Source: Rhodospirillales bacterium (lineage in GTDB: Bacteria > Pseudomonadota > Alphaproteobacteria > Rhodospirillales > Defluviicoccaceae). Taken from it: a DNA stretch of 39,511 nt. Numbering within the stretch: the first letter of the stretch is position 1; each line of letters starts with the position of its first letter. Position numbers and translations under genes: made by a program. The notes under the pieces were generated by a model, which saw only the letters and a program-made list of their open reading frames with translations, made no database searches and was not told where the DNA came from. The stretch spans positions 1-39,511 of the forward strand of contig REEP01000037.1 of assembly GCA_007695045.1 (NCBI GenBank), written 5' to 3'. This document shows positions 25,523 to 34,399 of this stretch, in pieces.

Positions 25523-27229
25523 TCAATCCTCCGTGGTGCTGTCGCTCGTCGTGACAGGAGTCGACTCGTCCAGCGTGGACAGGTCGCCCTCCGGCAGTCC
25601 CAGTTCACGGGCCCGCAGCAGCCGACGCATGATCTTGCCGCTGCGCGTCTTCGGCAGGGCAGCATGGAACGCAATGTCGCGCGGCGCCGTGGCGGCACCC
25701 AGCCGGCTGCGCGCCGCAGCCAGGATGTCGCGACGGAGCGCCTCGTCGGCGGCAATACCATCCTTCACGGTGACGTAGGCCTTGACCATCTCGCCCACGG
25801 TCGGATCCGGCAGACCGATCACGGCAGCCTCAGCCACGGCCGGGTGCTGCAGCAGGACACTCTCCACCTCGATCGGGCCGATCAGTCGGCCGGCAGACTT
25901 GATCACATCATCAGCACGGCCGAGGAACCAGTACCAGCCGTCCTCGTCCCGCCGGACGCGGTCCCCGGTGAGGTAGTAGCCGTCGGCGAAGACGGCGCGG
26001 TAGCGGGCCTCGTCGTCCACATAGCCGCGGAACATCGACGGCCAGCCGACCTTCAGGGCGAGTTCCCCCGCCTCGGCAGCCGGTTCGATACGTGGCGCTT
26101 CTTCCGGACCGCCGCACCGTTCGACGACGGCCGCCTCGATGCCGGCAAGCGGCCGGCCCATGGCGCCCGGGCAAACTGGCGCGTCAGGCAGATTGGCGAT
26201 CATGATGGCGCCGGTCTCGGTCTGCCACCAGGTGTCGTGGAACGGCCGACCCAACACCGCCTCTCCCCACGCGACCGCGCCGGCATCCAGCGGCTCGCCC
26301 ACGCTGGCCGCCAAGCGCAGCGTGCGAAAATCATGCCGCCGCGCCAGAGCATCGCCAGCTTTCATGAGCATCCGGATCGCCGTCGGGGCCGTGTACCATA
26401 TCGTCACACTCTGGTCGTGGAGAATGCGATACCAGCGCTCCGGCTCGAACACGCCATCATCGATGACACTGGTGGCGCCCCGCACCAGCGGTGCAATGAT
26501 GCCATAGGACACGCCGGTTACCCATCCGGGGTCGGCGGTGCACCAGAAAAGGTCTCCGGGTCCGAGGGTCAGCACGGCGGCGGCCGTTGCCTCATGGGCA
26601 ACCACCGCCTCGTGCACGTGCACGGCCCCCTTCGGGGTGCCGGTGGTGCCGCTGGTGAAGTGGATCAGGGCCAGGCTGTCCGGGGACGTGGCCGGGATGC
26701 GCCACCGGTCGCTGGCCGCTGCCATCAGGCGCTGCCAACTGCAGGTCCCCGGCAACGCCTCGTCGATCAGGATCACCGCCTTCAGGTCCGGCAGCTCGCG
26801 GCGCAAAGGTTCAATCTTGCGCCGGTACTGTCGGGCAGTGGTGACCAGCACCTTGACGTGGCCTTTAGCCAAGCGGACGCGGACCGGTTCCGGCCCGAAC
26901 GCAGCGAACAAGGTGCAGAGAACGGCACCGGCCTTGAGGGTACCCATGGCAGCGATGTAAAGTTCCGGCACCCGGCCGAGCAGGGTCGCCACCACATCGC
27001 CGCTGCCAACACCCAGGGCGTCTAGCCCATTGGCAAATCGGTTGCTGTCAAGGGCCAAAGTCCGGTAACGCACATCCCTGGCCGCGCCCTCCGACGACAG
27101 GAAACGCAGAGCAATCCGGTCGCCGTTGCCGTGGGCCACATGACGATCCACGGCTTCGAAGGCGATATTCCGCCCCTCCCCGCCGGGAAGGCCATCGAGC
27201 CTCGTCCGTGCCAAGTCCCAAACGCTCAT
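25523..27229 (-). CDS. AMP-forming acyl-CoA synthetase (acetate/propionate-CoA ligase type)
   Basis: A 568-residue adenylate-forming enzyme with the ANL motifs in order: IHFTSGTTGTPKGAVHVHE (A3), the WWQTETGA segment (A5), YYLTGDRVRRDEDGWYWFLG (A7/A8), RADDVIKSAGRLIGPIEVES, and the C-terminal PKTRSGKIMRR (A10) with catalytic Lys532. This PxxxxGK site is where Pat-type acetyltransferases inactivate acetyl-CoA synthetases. At 568 residues it is shorter than E. coli Acs (652), as in the Acs-like/medium-chain clade, so the acyl substrate is uncertain; short-chain acids are likely. It should convert an acid plus CoA and ATP to acyl-CoA and AMP. The ACP gene lies immediately downstream. Confidence 0.9.
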   Translation of the reverse strand: MSVWDLARTRLDGLPGGEGRNIAFEAVDRHVAHGNGDRIALRFLSSEGAARDVRYRTLALDSNRFANGLDALGVGSGDVVATLLGRVPELYIAAMGTLKAGAVLCTLFAAFGPEPVRVRLAKGHVKVLVTTARQYRRKIEPLRRELPDLKAVILIDEALPGTCSWQRLMAAASDRWRIPATSPDSLALIHFTSGTTGTPKGAVHVHEAVVAHEATAAAVLTLGPGDLFWCTADPGWVTGVSYGIIAPLVRGATSVIDDGVFEPERWYRILHDQSVTIWYTAPTAIRMLMKAGDALARRHDFRTLRLAASVGEPLDAGAVAWGEAVLGRPFHDTWWQTETGAIMIANLPDAPVCPGAMGRPLAGIEAAVVERCGGPEEAPRIEPAAEAGELALKVGWPSMFRGYVDDEARYRAVFADGYYLTGDRVRRDEDGWYWFLGRADDVIKSAGRLIGPIEVESVLLQHPAVAEAAVIGLPDPTVGEMVKAYVTVKDGIAADEALRRDILAAARSRLGAATAPRDIAFHAALPKTRSGKIMRRLLRARELGLPEGDLSTLDESTPVTTSDSTTED

Positions 27230-27383
27230 CGGCCCTTCCGTCGCCGGGCTGCTTCGACCGAGACTATAGCGGCTTTCGCGCGTGCGAAACAGGGTGCGCG
27301 CGCCATGCGCGCTCGCAATCCCGACAAGCGAAGTCGGCTTGGCCCGGCCCCCCGGTCACGGCAGAGCGGCGTGCGGTAACACG

Positions 27384-28250
27384 TTAAAGGGCGTCTGACA
27401 GTGTCAGTCGCTGCCCGGTCCGGCGTCGTTCCGCGTCCGGCAGCACATCCAGACTGGGCCACAGGCCGGTCGTCAGGGCGCGGGTATACCCCTCCGGCAG
27501 GCCAGCCTCCCGCATTCGGGCGGCTGCAGTATTGGCATCGTATACAAGGCGGTGATGAGACAGAACCACACCCCGCTCGCCCGGAACCAGCACACTGTAC
27601 CATCCGTCGGGCGTACCGTCGTTCGCAGGCATGCCAATCACCCCGGCGTTATGCCAGATGCGCGTACCTTCGATCTGCGTGAACGGGATACCACTGTGAC
27701 CGGCTAGAACGCCGTCGACGCCCGCGGCATCGAGTTCGCGGCTCTTCTCCGGCCACGGCGTCGACGGGAAGACAAAGCGATTAATCGCGCTGACCGCTCC
27801 ATGAATCGCGCCGAAACGAAGAGCACCGGCACGAAAGGTGACTCGTCGCGGCAGCGCCGCCATCCATGCCCGCGCCGCCGGGCTCACCGCGGCGTCGGCA
27901 TAGCGGTACCAGGACTCGGACAGAACGGCGCAGGTGCTGTCTTCAGCGAAGCCGCAGCCGCAGTCCGCGGCCGCGCTGGCCAGCGATTCCTCGCAGTTGC
28001 CCATGACCACGTGAACGCCCCAGTCGCGGATCAGGTCCACGGTGGGCTCCGGATCGGCACAATAGGCCACGACGTCGCCGGTACAGACCACCCGGTCGGC
28101 CGGTATGCCAAGCTCCTGCGCCCGCCGCCGCATCGCCGCGGCGGCTTCGAGGTTGCTGTAAGGGCCCCCGAATACCAGTACCGGTGCCGTGATCGTGCCC
28201 AGATCCCGAACCGGTTGCCGGTCCGGTTCTTCCGCCGCTGCTCCGCTCAT
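27384..28250 (-). CDS. Atypical cysteine-rich metallophosphoesterase-family protein
   Basis: A 288-residue protein that aligns along its length with calcineurin-like phosphoesterases, but the first metal motif ISDIHGNLEA is FGGPYSNLEA here (residues 27-36), so the Asp and His ligands are gone. GD at 58-59 (VVCTGDVVAYCADP) is kept. The GNHD motif is GNCE (84-87), and GHTH is GHSG. Instead there are six cysteines between residues 56 and 107: Cys56, 64, 86, 97, 99 and 107, including DCGCGF. A changed metal centre or a non-catalytic binding role is possible. ATG 28250 overlaps the stop of the upstream symporter gene (ATGA), so the two are translationally coupled. I recall similar 'GGPYSNLEA' proteins in other alphaproteobacteria, so the changes are probably conserved rather than decay. 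Confidence 0.75.
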   Translation of the reverse strand: MSGAAAEEPDRQPVRDLGTITAPVLVFGGPYSNLEAAAAMRRRAQELGIPADRVVCTGDVVAYCADPEPTVDLIRDWGVHVVMGNCEESLASAAADCGCGFAEDSTCAVLSESWYRYADAAVSPAARAWMAALPRRVTFRAGALRFGAIHGAVSAINRFVFPSTPWPEKSRELDAAGVDGVLAGHSGIPFTQIEGTRIWHNAGVIGMPANDGTPDGWYSVLVPGERGVVLSHHRLVYDANTAAARMREAGLPEGYTRALTTGLWPSLDVLPDAERRRTGQRLTLSDAL

Positions 28251-29632
28251 GTCGTCGCCGGCGCAACGTGTCGTCGGATGGCCCAGGCGGCGAGGAAAGC
28301 GCCGCAGCCCACCGCCAGGACCGTGCCGCTGATCGCCAGCAACTTGCTGTACTTGTGCTCCAGCCCGAGCAGCGGGGTCATTAGTTGGAGGTAGCCGGCC
28401 TCCTCTCCGAAGTAGACGCCGGCGCCCACCATAGCGGCCACGAAGCTGGCGGCGTAGGCCCAGACCGGCACCGACCACCGGAGCCAGAGCGAGAAGAAGA
28501 TCACCGGTGCCAGGTACATCGAGGCCGTGCCACTGATTGCGACGGCGCTGAACAGGTCCTGGCTGCCGATGAAGACCATGAGCAGCCCCGCTACCAGAAA
28601 GCCGGCCATGGCGAGGCGGCCGTTGCGGACCGTCTCGCCACCGAGCCGCATGTCGACGATGCCGAGCTTGGCCGCGCTGGACAGCGCCGAGTCGAGAGTG
28701 GACATGGCCGAGACGATCAGGGCGGCGCTGAACAGCAGCATCGGCACGTCGCCCAGCAGCCGGGTCAGCGTGGCGATCAACTCCTCCCCCTCGGCGCGAT
28801 GGAGGCCGCCATAGACCCCGAGCAGGCCGAAGGCCATGATGCAGAGAATGCTGATCCACGCCGCGTGATAGAAGCTGGCCATGGTCACCCGTCGGTCGGC
28901 AATGAAGCCGCGGTCCATCATCACCGGGTCATGCATGGGATAGCTCCACACCTGAAGCAAAGCCACCATCAGCAGGACCCAGCCGGCCGAGGCGATATCC
29001 GGGCTGCTTTCGATGATGGCCGGCAGGGAGAAACCGGCGGACAGGCCGGCCACCGCCACGAGGCCGATCAGCAGGGCCAGGAACACGCTCATCTGCAGCA
29101 CGTCGGTGCGCAGGGAGGCGAGGAGACCACCGCGTACCGCGTAACCGAGGGTGAGTGCGCCGACGAGGATCACGGAAAGGGCATACCCCATCGAGTCGGC
29201 GGCGCCGAACAAGAGCCCGACCACGAGCAGGTTGGCGAAGACTTCACTGACCAGGCGCAAGGCGATCACGATGGTGTAGCAGCCGACCCCGACGGCCCCG
29301 AACCGGGCAGACAGGAAGGCGTGGATGCTGGGATAGCCCTGTCGGAAACGCAGTTCCCGAATGATCCAGGCGCCGGTCACGAACGAGAGGTAGTAGGCGG
29401 CGTAGGCCAGCGTGCCGCCGATACCGAAATAATAGCCGAGGATCGCGGCATTCAGCAGCGACCGGGCGAAAATCCAGGTGGTGACCTGAGAAAAAGTCAG
29501 GGTCAGCAACCCCGGTGGTGCGCCATCGATCGATCGGCCGCGAAAGAAGCTGCCGGTATCACGCGCCCGCGGTGACAAAAGAAAGCCGGTAGCGGCGGTC
29601 ACTGCCACCACGAGAGCGAGCCAGACGGTCAT
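28247..29632 (-). CDS. Sodium:solute symporter (SSS/SLC5 family)
   Basis: A 461-residue inner-membrane protein with about 12-13 hydrophobic helices, beginning MTVWLALVVAVTAATGFLL. SSS landmarks include the TM2-type segment LTFSQVTTWIFARS, the conserved GYAVRGGLLASLRTDVLQM, and the helix-8 motif AALIVSAMSTLDSALSS, where small and hydroxyl residues normally hold Na+. It should import an organic solute with sodium; the substrate (sugar, amino acid, carboxylate, vitamin or urea type) cannot be told. GGGGGA lies 8 nt before the ATG. Its stop is fused to the start of the atypical phosphoesterase gene (ATGA), which is unusual for a transporter and suggests that the two act in one process. Confidence 0.85.
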   Translation of the reverse strand: MTVWLALVVAVTAATGFLLSPRARDTGSFFRGRSIDGAPPGLLTLTFSQVTTWIFARSLLNAAILGYYFGIGGTLAYAAYYLSFVTGAWIIRELRFRQGYPSIHAFLSARFGAVGVGCYTIVIALRLVSEVFANLLVVGLLFGAADSMGYALSVILVGALTLGYAVRGGLLASLRTDVLQMSVFLALLIGLVAVAGLSAGFSLPAIIESSPDIASAGWVLLMVALLQVWSYPMHDPVMMDRGFIADRRVTMASFYHAAWISILCIMAFGLLGVYGGLHRAEGEELIATLTRLLGDVPMLLFSAALIVSAMSTLDSALSSAAKLGIVDMRLGGETVRNGRLAMAGFLVAGLLMVFIGSQDLFSAVAISGTASMYLAPVIFFSLWLRWSVPVWAYAASFVAAMVGAGVYFGEEAGYLQLMTPLLGLEHKYSKLLAISGTVLAVGCGAFLAAWAIRRHVAPATT

Positions 29633-29819
29633 TGGCGCAATCCCCCTGAATGCCGAACGTTCCCGTTATCATGGCGACGGCCGGGGCACCGCGTCATCGC
29701 CGCTCACGACCATGTGAAGCCAAGTCCGGCTGCCGGGCAGCGCCGCACCCCGTACCAAGCCTGGGCGTCGGACCATGCGGGTGATCACTCTGCCGTCGCA
29801 ACATCAACGCGGCTCCGCG

Positions 29820-29825
29820 TATACT
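29820..29825 (+). promoter_or_regulatory. Possible -10 box of the Pat-type gene
   Basis: TATACT at 29820-29825 lies 35 bp before GTG 29860 and just after the small palindrome CGCGGCTCCGCG (29808-29819). A good -35 is not evident at the right spacing, so the assignment is weak. Confidence 0.3.
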
Positions 29826-29859
29826 GCCCTTCGCATCTGCGAAACAGGGAGCCCACACC

Positions 29860-32544
29860 GTGAGCATCCGCAATCTTGACTACTTGTTCAAACCGCGTTC
29901 GGTGGCCTTGATCGGGGCCAGCAAGACGCCGTCGTCCGTCGGGGCGGTGGTGGCGCACAACCTGTTCAACGCCGGCTTCGATGGCCCGGTCATGCCGGTC
30001 AATCCCAAGCACCGGGCGATCGAGGGCGTGCTCGCCTACGCGGACGTCGCCTCGCTGCCGGAGCCGGCTGACCTGGCGGTGATCGCCACCCCGCCGGAGA
30101 CCGTGCCGGGGCTGGTTGCCGACTTGGCGGCCCAGGGCACGCGCGCCGTCATCATCATCACCGCGGGCTTCAACAACCACACGGAGGATGGCGACGAAGG
30201 CACGTCCCTGCGCCAACAGGTGCTGGACGCGGCCCGCCCCCACACCCTGCGGGTGGTCGGCCCCAACTGCCTCGGCATCATGGTGCCGGGCACGGGGCTC
30301 AATGCCGGTTTCGCCCACATCTCGCCCACCCCGGGGCATCTCGCCTTCGTAGCCCAGTCGGGCGCCATCGTCACCTCGGTGCTGGACTGGGCGGCCGCCC
30401 GCAGCATCGGCTTCTCGCACATGGTCTCTCTCGGCGACATGAGCGACGTGGATTTCGGCGACATGCTGGATTACCTGGCGCAGGACCCGCAGGTGCGCGG
30501 TATCCTGCTCTACATCGAGGCGATCACACATGCGCGCAAGTTCATGTCCGCCGCGCGCGCCGCCTCCAGGGTCAAGCCGGTGATCGTGGTCAAGGCCGGG
30601 CGCAGTGCGGCCGGCGCGGAGGCGGCGGCCTCTCACACTGGTGCTCTGGCCGGGATGGACGGCGTGTACGACGCCGCCTTCCGCCGTGCCGGGATGCTGC
30701 GCGTGCCTGATCTCGGCGGCCTGTTCGGTGCGGTGGAAACCCTCGGCATGGGCCGGACGCCGCGGGGCGACCGTCTCGCGATCCTCAGCAACGGCGGGGG
30801 CGTCGGGGTCATGGCCACCGATTCCCTGGTCGATTACGGCGGCCGCTTGGCCGAACTCCGGCCGGAAACCATCGAGGCCCTGGACAAAGTCCTGCCCCCC
30901 ACCTGGTCCGGCGCCAACCCGGTGGACATTATCGGCGATGCACCAGGGGAGCGCTACGCCAAGGCCCTGGAAATCCTGTTGAAAGAACCCGATGCGGATG
31001 CCGTACTGGTGCTTAACTGCCCGATTGCAGTCGCATCCGGGGCGGAAGCGGCCCAGGCTGTGATCCAGACCGTCGGCAGGCGCAAGGCCTGCGTGCTGAC
31101 CAGCTGGCTGGGCGAGCAGGCGCCGCGCGAGGCCCGGCGCATGTTTGCGGCAAACAACATCCCCACATTCTTCACCCCGGAACGGGCGGTCCGCGCTTTC
31201 ATGGATATGGTCAACTACCGGCGCAATCAGGAAGCCCTGATGCAGACGCCGCCCTCGATCCCCGAGGAGTTCGAGCCGGACACGGAAGCGGCGCGCACGG
31301 TGTTGACCGAAGCCCTGTCCGAAGGCCGAGACTGGCTCACCGAACCGGAAGCGAAGCAGGTGCTGAGCGCCTATGGCGTGCCGGTGGTGCCGACTCTCAT
31401 CGCCGAAGACCCCTCGGCCGCCGGGAAAGCGGCGGCCAAGCAGACGGGCCCCGTGGCGCTCAAGATCTTGTCCCAGGACATCACCCACAAGTCCGATGTG
31501 GGCGGCGTGGTATTGGACCTGCGTACCCCCTCGGCCGTCCGCGATGCCGCCGAAGCGATGCTGGACCGCGTGCACAAACGCAAGCCGGATGCCAAGGTCG
31601 ACGGCTTCACGGTACAGCCAATGATCGACCGGCCGGATGCGTTCGAACTGATCATTGGCATCGTTGTGGATCGCCTGTTCGGGCCGGTCATCCTGTTCGG
31701 TCACGGCGGCACAGCGGTGGAAATCCTGGATGACACTGCGCTCGCTCTGCCGCCGCTGAACCTCAACCTCGCCAGGGAACTGATCTCGCGGACCCGGGTC
31801 TTCGACCTGCTCAAAGGCTTTCGCGGGCGTCCTCCCGTGGCGCTGGAAGATATTGCCCTGACCTTGATCAAGGTCTCGCAACTGGTCATCGATTTCGCCG
31901 AGATCGCCGAGCTGGACATCAACCCGCTGCTGGCCGACGAGTTCGGGGTGACCGCGCTGGATGCCCGCATCCGGGTTCAAAAGCCCACGGGTTCGCCGGC
32001 GGATCGGCTTGCCATCCGGCCGTACCCGCGGGACTTGGAAGAAACGATTGCCTTGCCGAATGGCCGCGAGCTGTTGCTGCGCCCGGTACGCCCTGAGGAC
32101 GAACCGGCATTCGTCGAGATGTTCTCACACATGTCTCCGGAGGACATCCGCATGCGTTTCTTTGCCCCGAAGAAGGAGATGAGCCATGCGCTCGCGGCGC
32201 GACTGACCCAGATCGATTATGACCGCGAAATGGCGCTGGTGCTGGCCGAGCCTGGGCCCGCCGGCAAGAGCGATGTATACGGCGGTGTCCGCATTGCCGC
32301 CGATCCCGATGGAGAGAAGGCGGAATATGCCATCAGCGTGCGCAGCGACATGGCGGGCCAGGGGTTGGGTCCGCTTTTGATGCGCCGGATCATCGACTAC
32401 AGCCGCAAGCGGGGCATCAAGGAAATCGTCGGCGACGTGCTGCGGGAGAACAAGCCGATGCTAAAGATTTGCGAGTTGTTCAAATTCACGCAAAAAGCCA
32501 ACTCGGACGACCCCAGCGTCATCGAGGTCCGCCTCTCGCTGTGA
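29860..32544 (+). CDS. Pat-type fusion: ADP-forming acyl-CoA ligase-like domains plus GNAT acetyltransferase
   Basis: An 894-residue protein with CoA-binding (LFKPRSVALIGASKT) and ligase domains of the ADP-forming acetyl-CoA synthetase family. These are followed by an ATP-grasp segment (VALKILSQDITHKSDVGGVV) and a C-terminal GNAT domain (about 745-894) with GVRIAADPDGEKAEYAISV and the acetyl-CoA loop MAGQGLGPLLMRRIIDYSRK. This is the PatZ/YfiQ architecture, which acetylates lysines such as the PxxxxGK lysine of Acs. The SHTGA motif with His259, the likely phospho-His of true ADP-forming ligases, is kept, so ligase activity is not excluded. GTG 29860 follows AGGGAG. The AMP-forming synthetase 2.6 kb away is a plausible target. 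Confidence 0.88.
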   Translation: MSIRNLDYLFKPRSVALIGASKTPSSVGAVVAHNLFNAGFDGPVMPVNPKHRAIEGVLAYADVASLPEPADLAVIATPPETVPGLVADLAAQGTRAVIIITAGFNNHTEDGDEGTSLRQQVLDAARPHTLRVVGPNCLGIMVPGTGLNAGFAHISPTPGHLAFVAQSGAIVTSVLDWAAARSIGFSHMVSLGDMSDVDFGDMLDYLAQDPQVRGILLYIEAITHARKFMSAARAASRVKPVIVVKAGRSAAGAEAAASHTGALAGMDGVYDAAFRRAGMLRVPDLGGLFGAVETLGMGRTPRGDRLAILSNGGGVGVMATDSLVDYGGRLAELRPETIEALDKVLPPTWSGANPVDIIGDAPGERYAKALEILLKEPDADAVLVLNCPIAVASGAEAAQAVIQTVGRRKACVLTSWLGEQAPREARRMFAANNIPTFFTPERAVRAFMDMVNYRRNQEALMQTPPSIPEEFEPDTEAARTVLTEALSEGRDWLTEPEAKQVLSAYGVPVVPTLIAEDPSAAGKAAAKQTGPVALKILSQDITHKSDVGGVVLDLRTPSAVRDAAEAMLDRVHKRKPDAKVDGFTVQPMIDRPDAFELIIGIVVDRLFGPVILFGHGGTAVEILDDTALALPPLNLNLARELISRTRVFDLLKGFRGRPPVALEDIALTLIKVSQLVIDFAEIAELDINPLLADEFGVTALDARIRVQKPTGSPADRLAIRPYPRDLEETIALPNGRELLLRPVRPEDEPAFVEMFSHMSPEDIRMRFFAPKKEMSHALAARLTQIDYDREMALVLAEPGPAGKSDVYGGVRIAADPDGEKAEYAISVRSDMAGQGLGPLLMRRIIDYSRKRGIKEIVGDVLRENKPMLKICELFKFTQKANSDDPSVIEVRLSL

Positions 32545-32768
32545 TTGAGGGGTTCGGGAGGGGGGAGTGCAAGGCCACACCTTGGCGGTTGAACAGAGGT
32601 GGGCAGACTCTCCTATGACCTGTGTTCGAGCAGGATCTACATGCGCTCGATCCCAGCGCGCAGAACCTGCCGCTTCGGCGATACCGAAATATCTCGATGG
32701 TTCCACGACGACACGCCTGGATCTCCGCGACGCCAAGCAGATTCTACTTGATTATAGAGCTTACCCCC

Positions 32769-33008
32769 TCACGACCCTCGCAACCATGTCACAAGGGCGT
32801 CTTCCTTCGGTAGGCCACCCGCATGCACGAGCTTGCCGTCGATCGAGATACCCGGCGTGGACATGATTCCCGCCATGGCGATAGACTTCGGATCCGTTAC
32901 CTTTTCGACCTCGACCTCAATCCCGAGCTTTGCCGCAGTGTCCTTCACCATTGACTCGGTCGTTTCGCAGCGCTTACAGCCGGGGCCGTAGACCTTGACT
33001 GTTTTCAT
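32769..33008 (-). CDS. Small thioredoxin-fold redox protein (TM0996/MTH895 type)
   Basis: A 79-residue protein with the redox motif C11-K-R-C14 in YGPGCKRCETTE and the cis-proline loop STPGISIDGKLVHAGGLP. This is the compact thioredoxin/glutaredoxin-like family that is often encoded beside ArsP_1 permeases. Start ATG 33008 has a strong AAAGGAGA 8 nt upstream. It is the last gene of the arsR-permease operon, 11 bp behind the permease, and may reduce a metalloid substrate or the permease cysteines. The function is inferred from context. Confidence 0.85.
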   Translation of the reverse strand: MKTVKVYGPGCKRCETTESMVKDTAAKLGIEVEVEKVTDPKSIAMAGIMSTPGISIDGKLVHAGGLPKEDALVTWLRGS

Positions 33009-33019
33009 GAGGCTCTCCT

Positions 33020-34084
33020 TTATATAATAGCGTTGAACAGGAACCCGGTGGCAAGAATACCGGCCGCCACGACGGCAATGAAAATCGCGATCAGGCGGTA
33101 GGTCAGCACCTGCTTGAGGATGATCATCTCTGGCAGGGACAACGCGATCACCGACATCATGAAAGCGAGGGTGGTGCCAAGCGCTGCCCCCTTGCCAAGA
33201 AGCGCCTCGACAATCGGGATCACACCCGCAGCGTTGGTGTACATCGGAACACCCACGATGACGGCGGCCGGCACCGACCACCATGCCTCGCCGCCCATGA
33301 TGCGCAACATCGTTGCTTCAGGAACGTAACCATGGATCAGCGCCCCGATGGCGATGCCGATCACCACCCAAATCCAGACCTTGCCGACGATTTCCCGAAC
33401 CTGGTCAGCACCGATCTTCAGACGATCCACGATGTCGAGCCGCTCCTCCGGCGCCTCGCCCACAGATCCGGTGTTCAGTTCGCGCACCCAGTCTTGCAGG
33501 TACCGCTCCAGGCGCATGCGGCCGAGAACCCAACCGGCGACCGCCGCAATGCTGAAGCCGAAGACAAGGTAGATCAAGGCGACCTGCCAGCCCACGAGGC
33601 CAAAAAGCAGCCCAAGGCCGACGGGACCAACCATCGGGCCCGCGATCAGGAAAGAGAACGTCACGCCCAAAGGGATTCCCGCCGATAGGAACCCAATAAA
33701 AAGTGGGACGGAAGAGCAGGAGCAAAAAGGGGTCAGCACGCCAAGGAGAGCCGCGAGCGGATAACCCAGGATCTCGCGGTTGCCAGCCAGAATGGCGCGG
33801 GTCTTTTCCGGGCTGAACCAGCTCCTCAAGACGCCTGTGAGAAACACGATGAGCGCCAGCAGCAGCAGAACCTTGGGTACATCATAGATGAAAAACGCAA
33901 GCGCCTCCCCAAGATGGCTTGCCCGATCCACGGGGAACAGTGAAACCAGCCATTCTGAAAAAGGCACAAGTTGGCTGTAGGCAAACCCCCAGCCGATAAG
34001 CGCCAAACCAAGGCCCGCAATCCATTTCCATAGACGGTTACGGTTCGGCTCATCGCGTCCGGCGGCAATCGTATCGACACTCAT
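33020..34084 (-). CDS. ArsP_1-family (DUF318) permease
   Basis: A 354-residue inner-membrane protein with about 8-9 hydrophobic helices and the family signature LGVLTPFCSCSSVPLFIGFL (Cys121, Cys123), followed by AGIPLGVTFSFLIAGPMVGP. A second repeat carries VGVPMYTNAAGVIPI. ArsP members export trivalent organoarsenicals; other family members are uncharacterised, and the cysteine pair is the probable metalloid contact. ATG 34084 overlaps the arsR stop (ATGA), and a thioredoxin-fold gene follows 11 bp after its end. Substrate identity (methylarsenite, another thiophile, or something else) is not shown by sequence. Confidence 0.85.
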   Translation of the reverse strand: MSVDTIAAGRDEPNRNRLWKWIAGLGLALIGWGFAYSQLVPFSEWLVSLFPVDRASHLGEALAFFIYDVPKVLLLLALIVFLTGVLRSWFSPEKTRAILAGNREILGYPLAALLGVLTPFCSCSSVPLFIGFLSAGIPLGVTFSFLIAGPMVGPVGLGLLFGLVGWQVALIYLVFGFSIAAVAGWVLGRMRLERYLQDWVRELNTGSVGEAPEERLDIVDRLKIGADQVREIVGKVWIWVVIGIAIGALIHGYVPEATMLRIMGGEAWWSVPAAVIVGVPMYTNAAGVIPIVEALLGKGAALGTTLAFMMSVIALSLPEMIILKQVLTYRLIAIFIAVVAAGILATGFLFNAII

Positions 34085-34374
34085 GCCGCGGCCTTCTCAT
34101 CTGTCTCCGCCGCATCTAGTACGGCATCAATGATGCGCTGAATGCTTTGGGGCAAATCAGGATTGCATCGATAGCGAACCCATTGCGCATCCCGCCGGTC
34201 AACGACGAGTCCCACGGACTTAAGGACACCCATATGACGAGACATGCGCGATTGGGTCGCGTTCAGCCGCTCCATCAGCTCGCAGACGCAGTGCTCACCG
34301 CCGTCGCAAACGATCTGCATGGCGCCGAGTCGGGTCGGCTCGGACAAGGCTGACAAGATCCGTCGGAGGTCCAT
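34081..34374 (-). CDS. ArsR/SmtB-family repressor
   Basis: From ATG 34374 (MDLRRILSALSEPTRLGAMQ) it has 97 residues, a typical ArsR size. The winged-helix DNA reader includes LNATQSRMSRHMGVLKSVGLV. Cysteines sit in the arsenic-sensing arrangement: Cys29-Val-Cys31 in EHCVCELMERL, with Cys23 nearby and another late in RYRCNPDLP. That pattern fits As(III)/Sb(III) or another thiophilic inducer that lifts repression. ATG 34401 (nine residues longer) is an alternative but would start inside the operator repeat. It is the first gene of the operon, and its stop is overlapped by the permease ATG. Confidence 0.9.
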   Translation of the reverse strand: MDLRRILSALSEPTRLGAMQIVCDGGEHCVCELMERLNATQSRMSRHMGVLKSVGLVVDRRDAQWVRYRCNPDLPQSIQRIIDAVLDAAETDEKAAA

Positions 34375-34399
34375 GATGAATGTGCTCCGGTCAATGCGC

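Noticed and set aside
25226-27025. 599-residue plus-strand open frame opposite the acyl-CoA synthetase
   Set aside because: Antisense shadow of a gene with all adenylation motifs; low-complexity composition and no ribosome site.
28385-29575. 396-residue plus-strand open frame opposite the symporter
   Set aside because: The minus strand codes clear membrane helices and SSS motifs; the opposite frame is only His/Asp/Glu-rich shadow.
29785-31980. 731-residue open frame on the minus strand opposite the Pat-type gene
   Set aside because: It is fully antisense to a recognised gene with intact motifs, is rich in His, Arg, Gly and Gln as GC-rich antisense frames are, and resembles no family.
32567-32866. 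Short plus-strand open frame between the Pat-type and thioredoxin genes
   Set aside because: It overlaps the thioredoxin gene in antisense and has no family resemblance or ribosome site.
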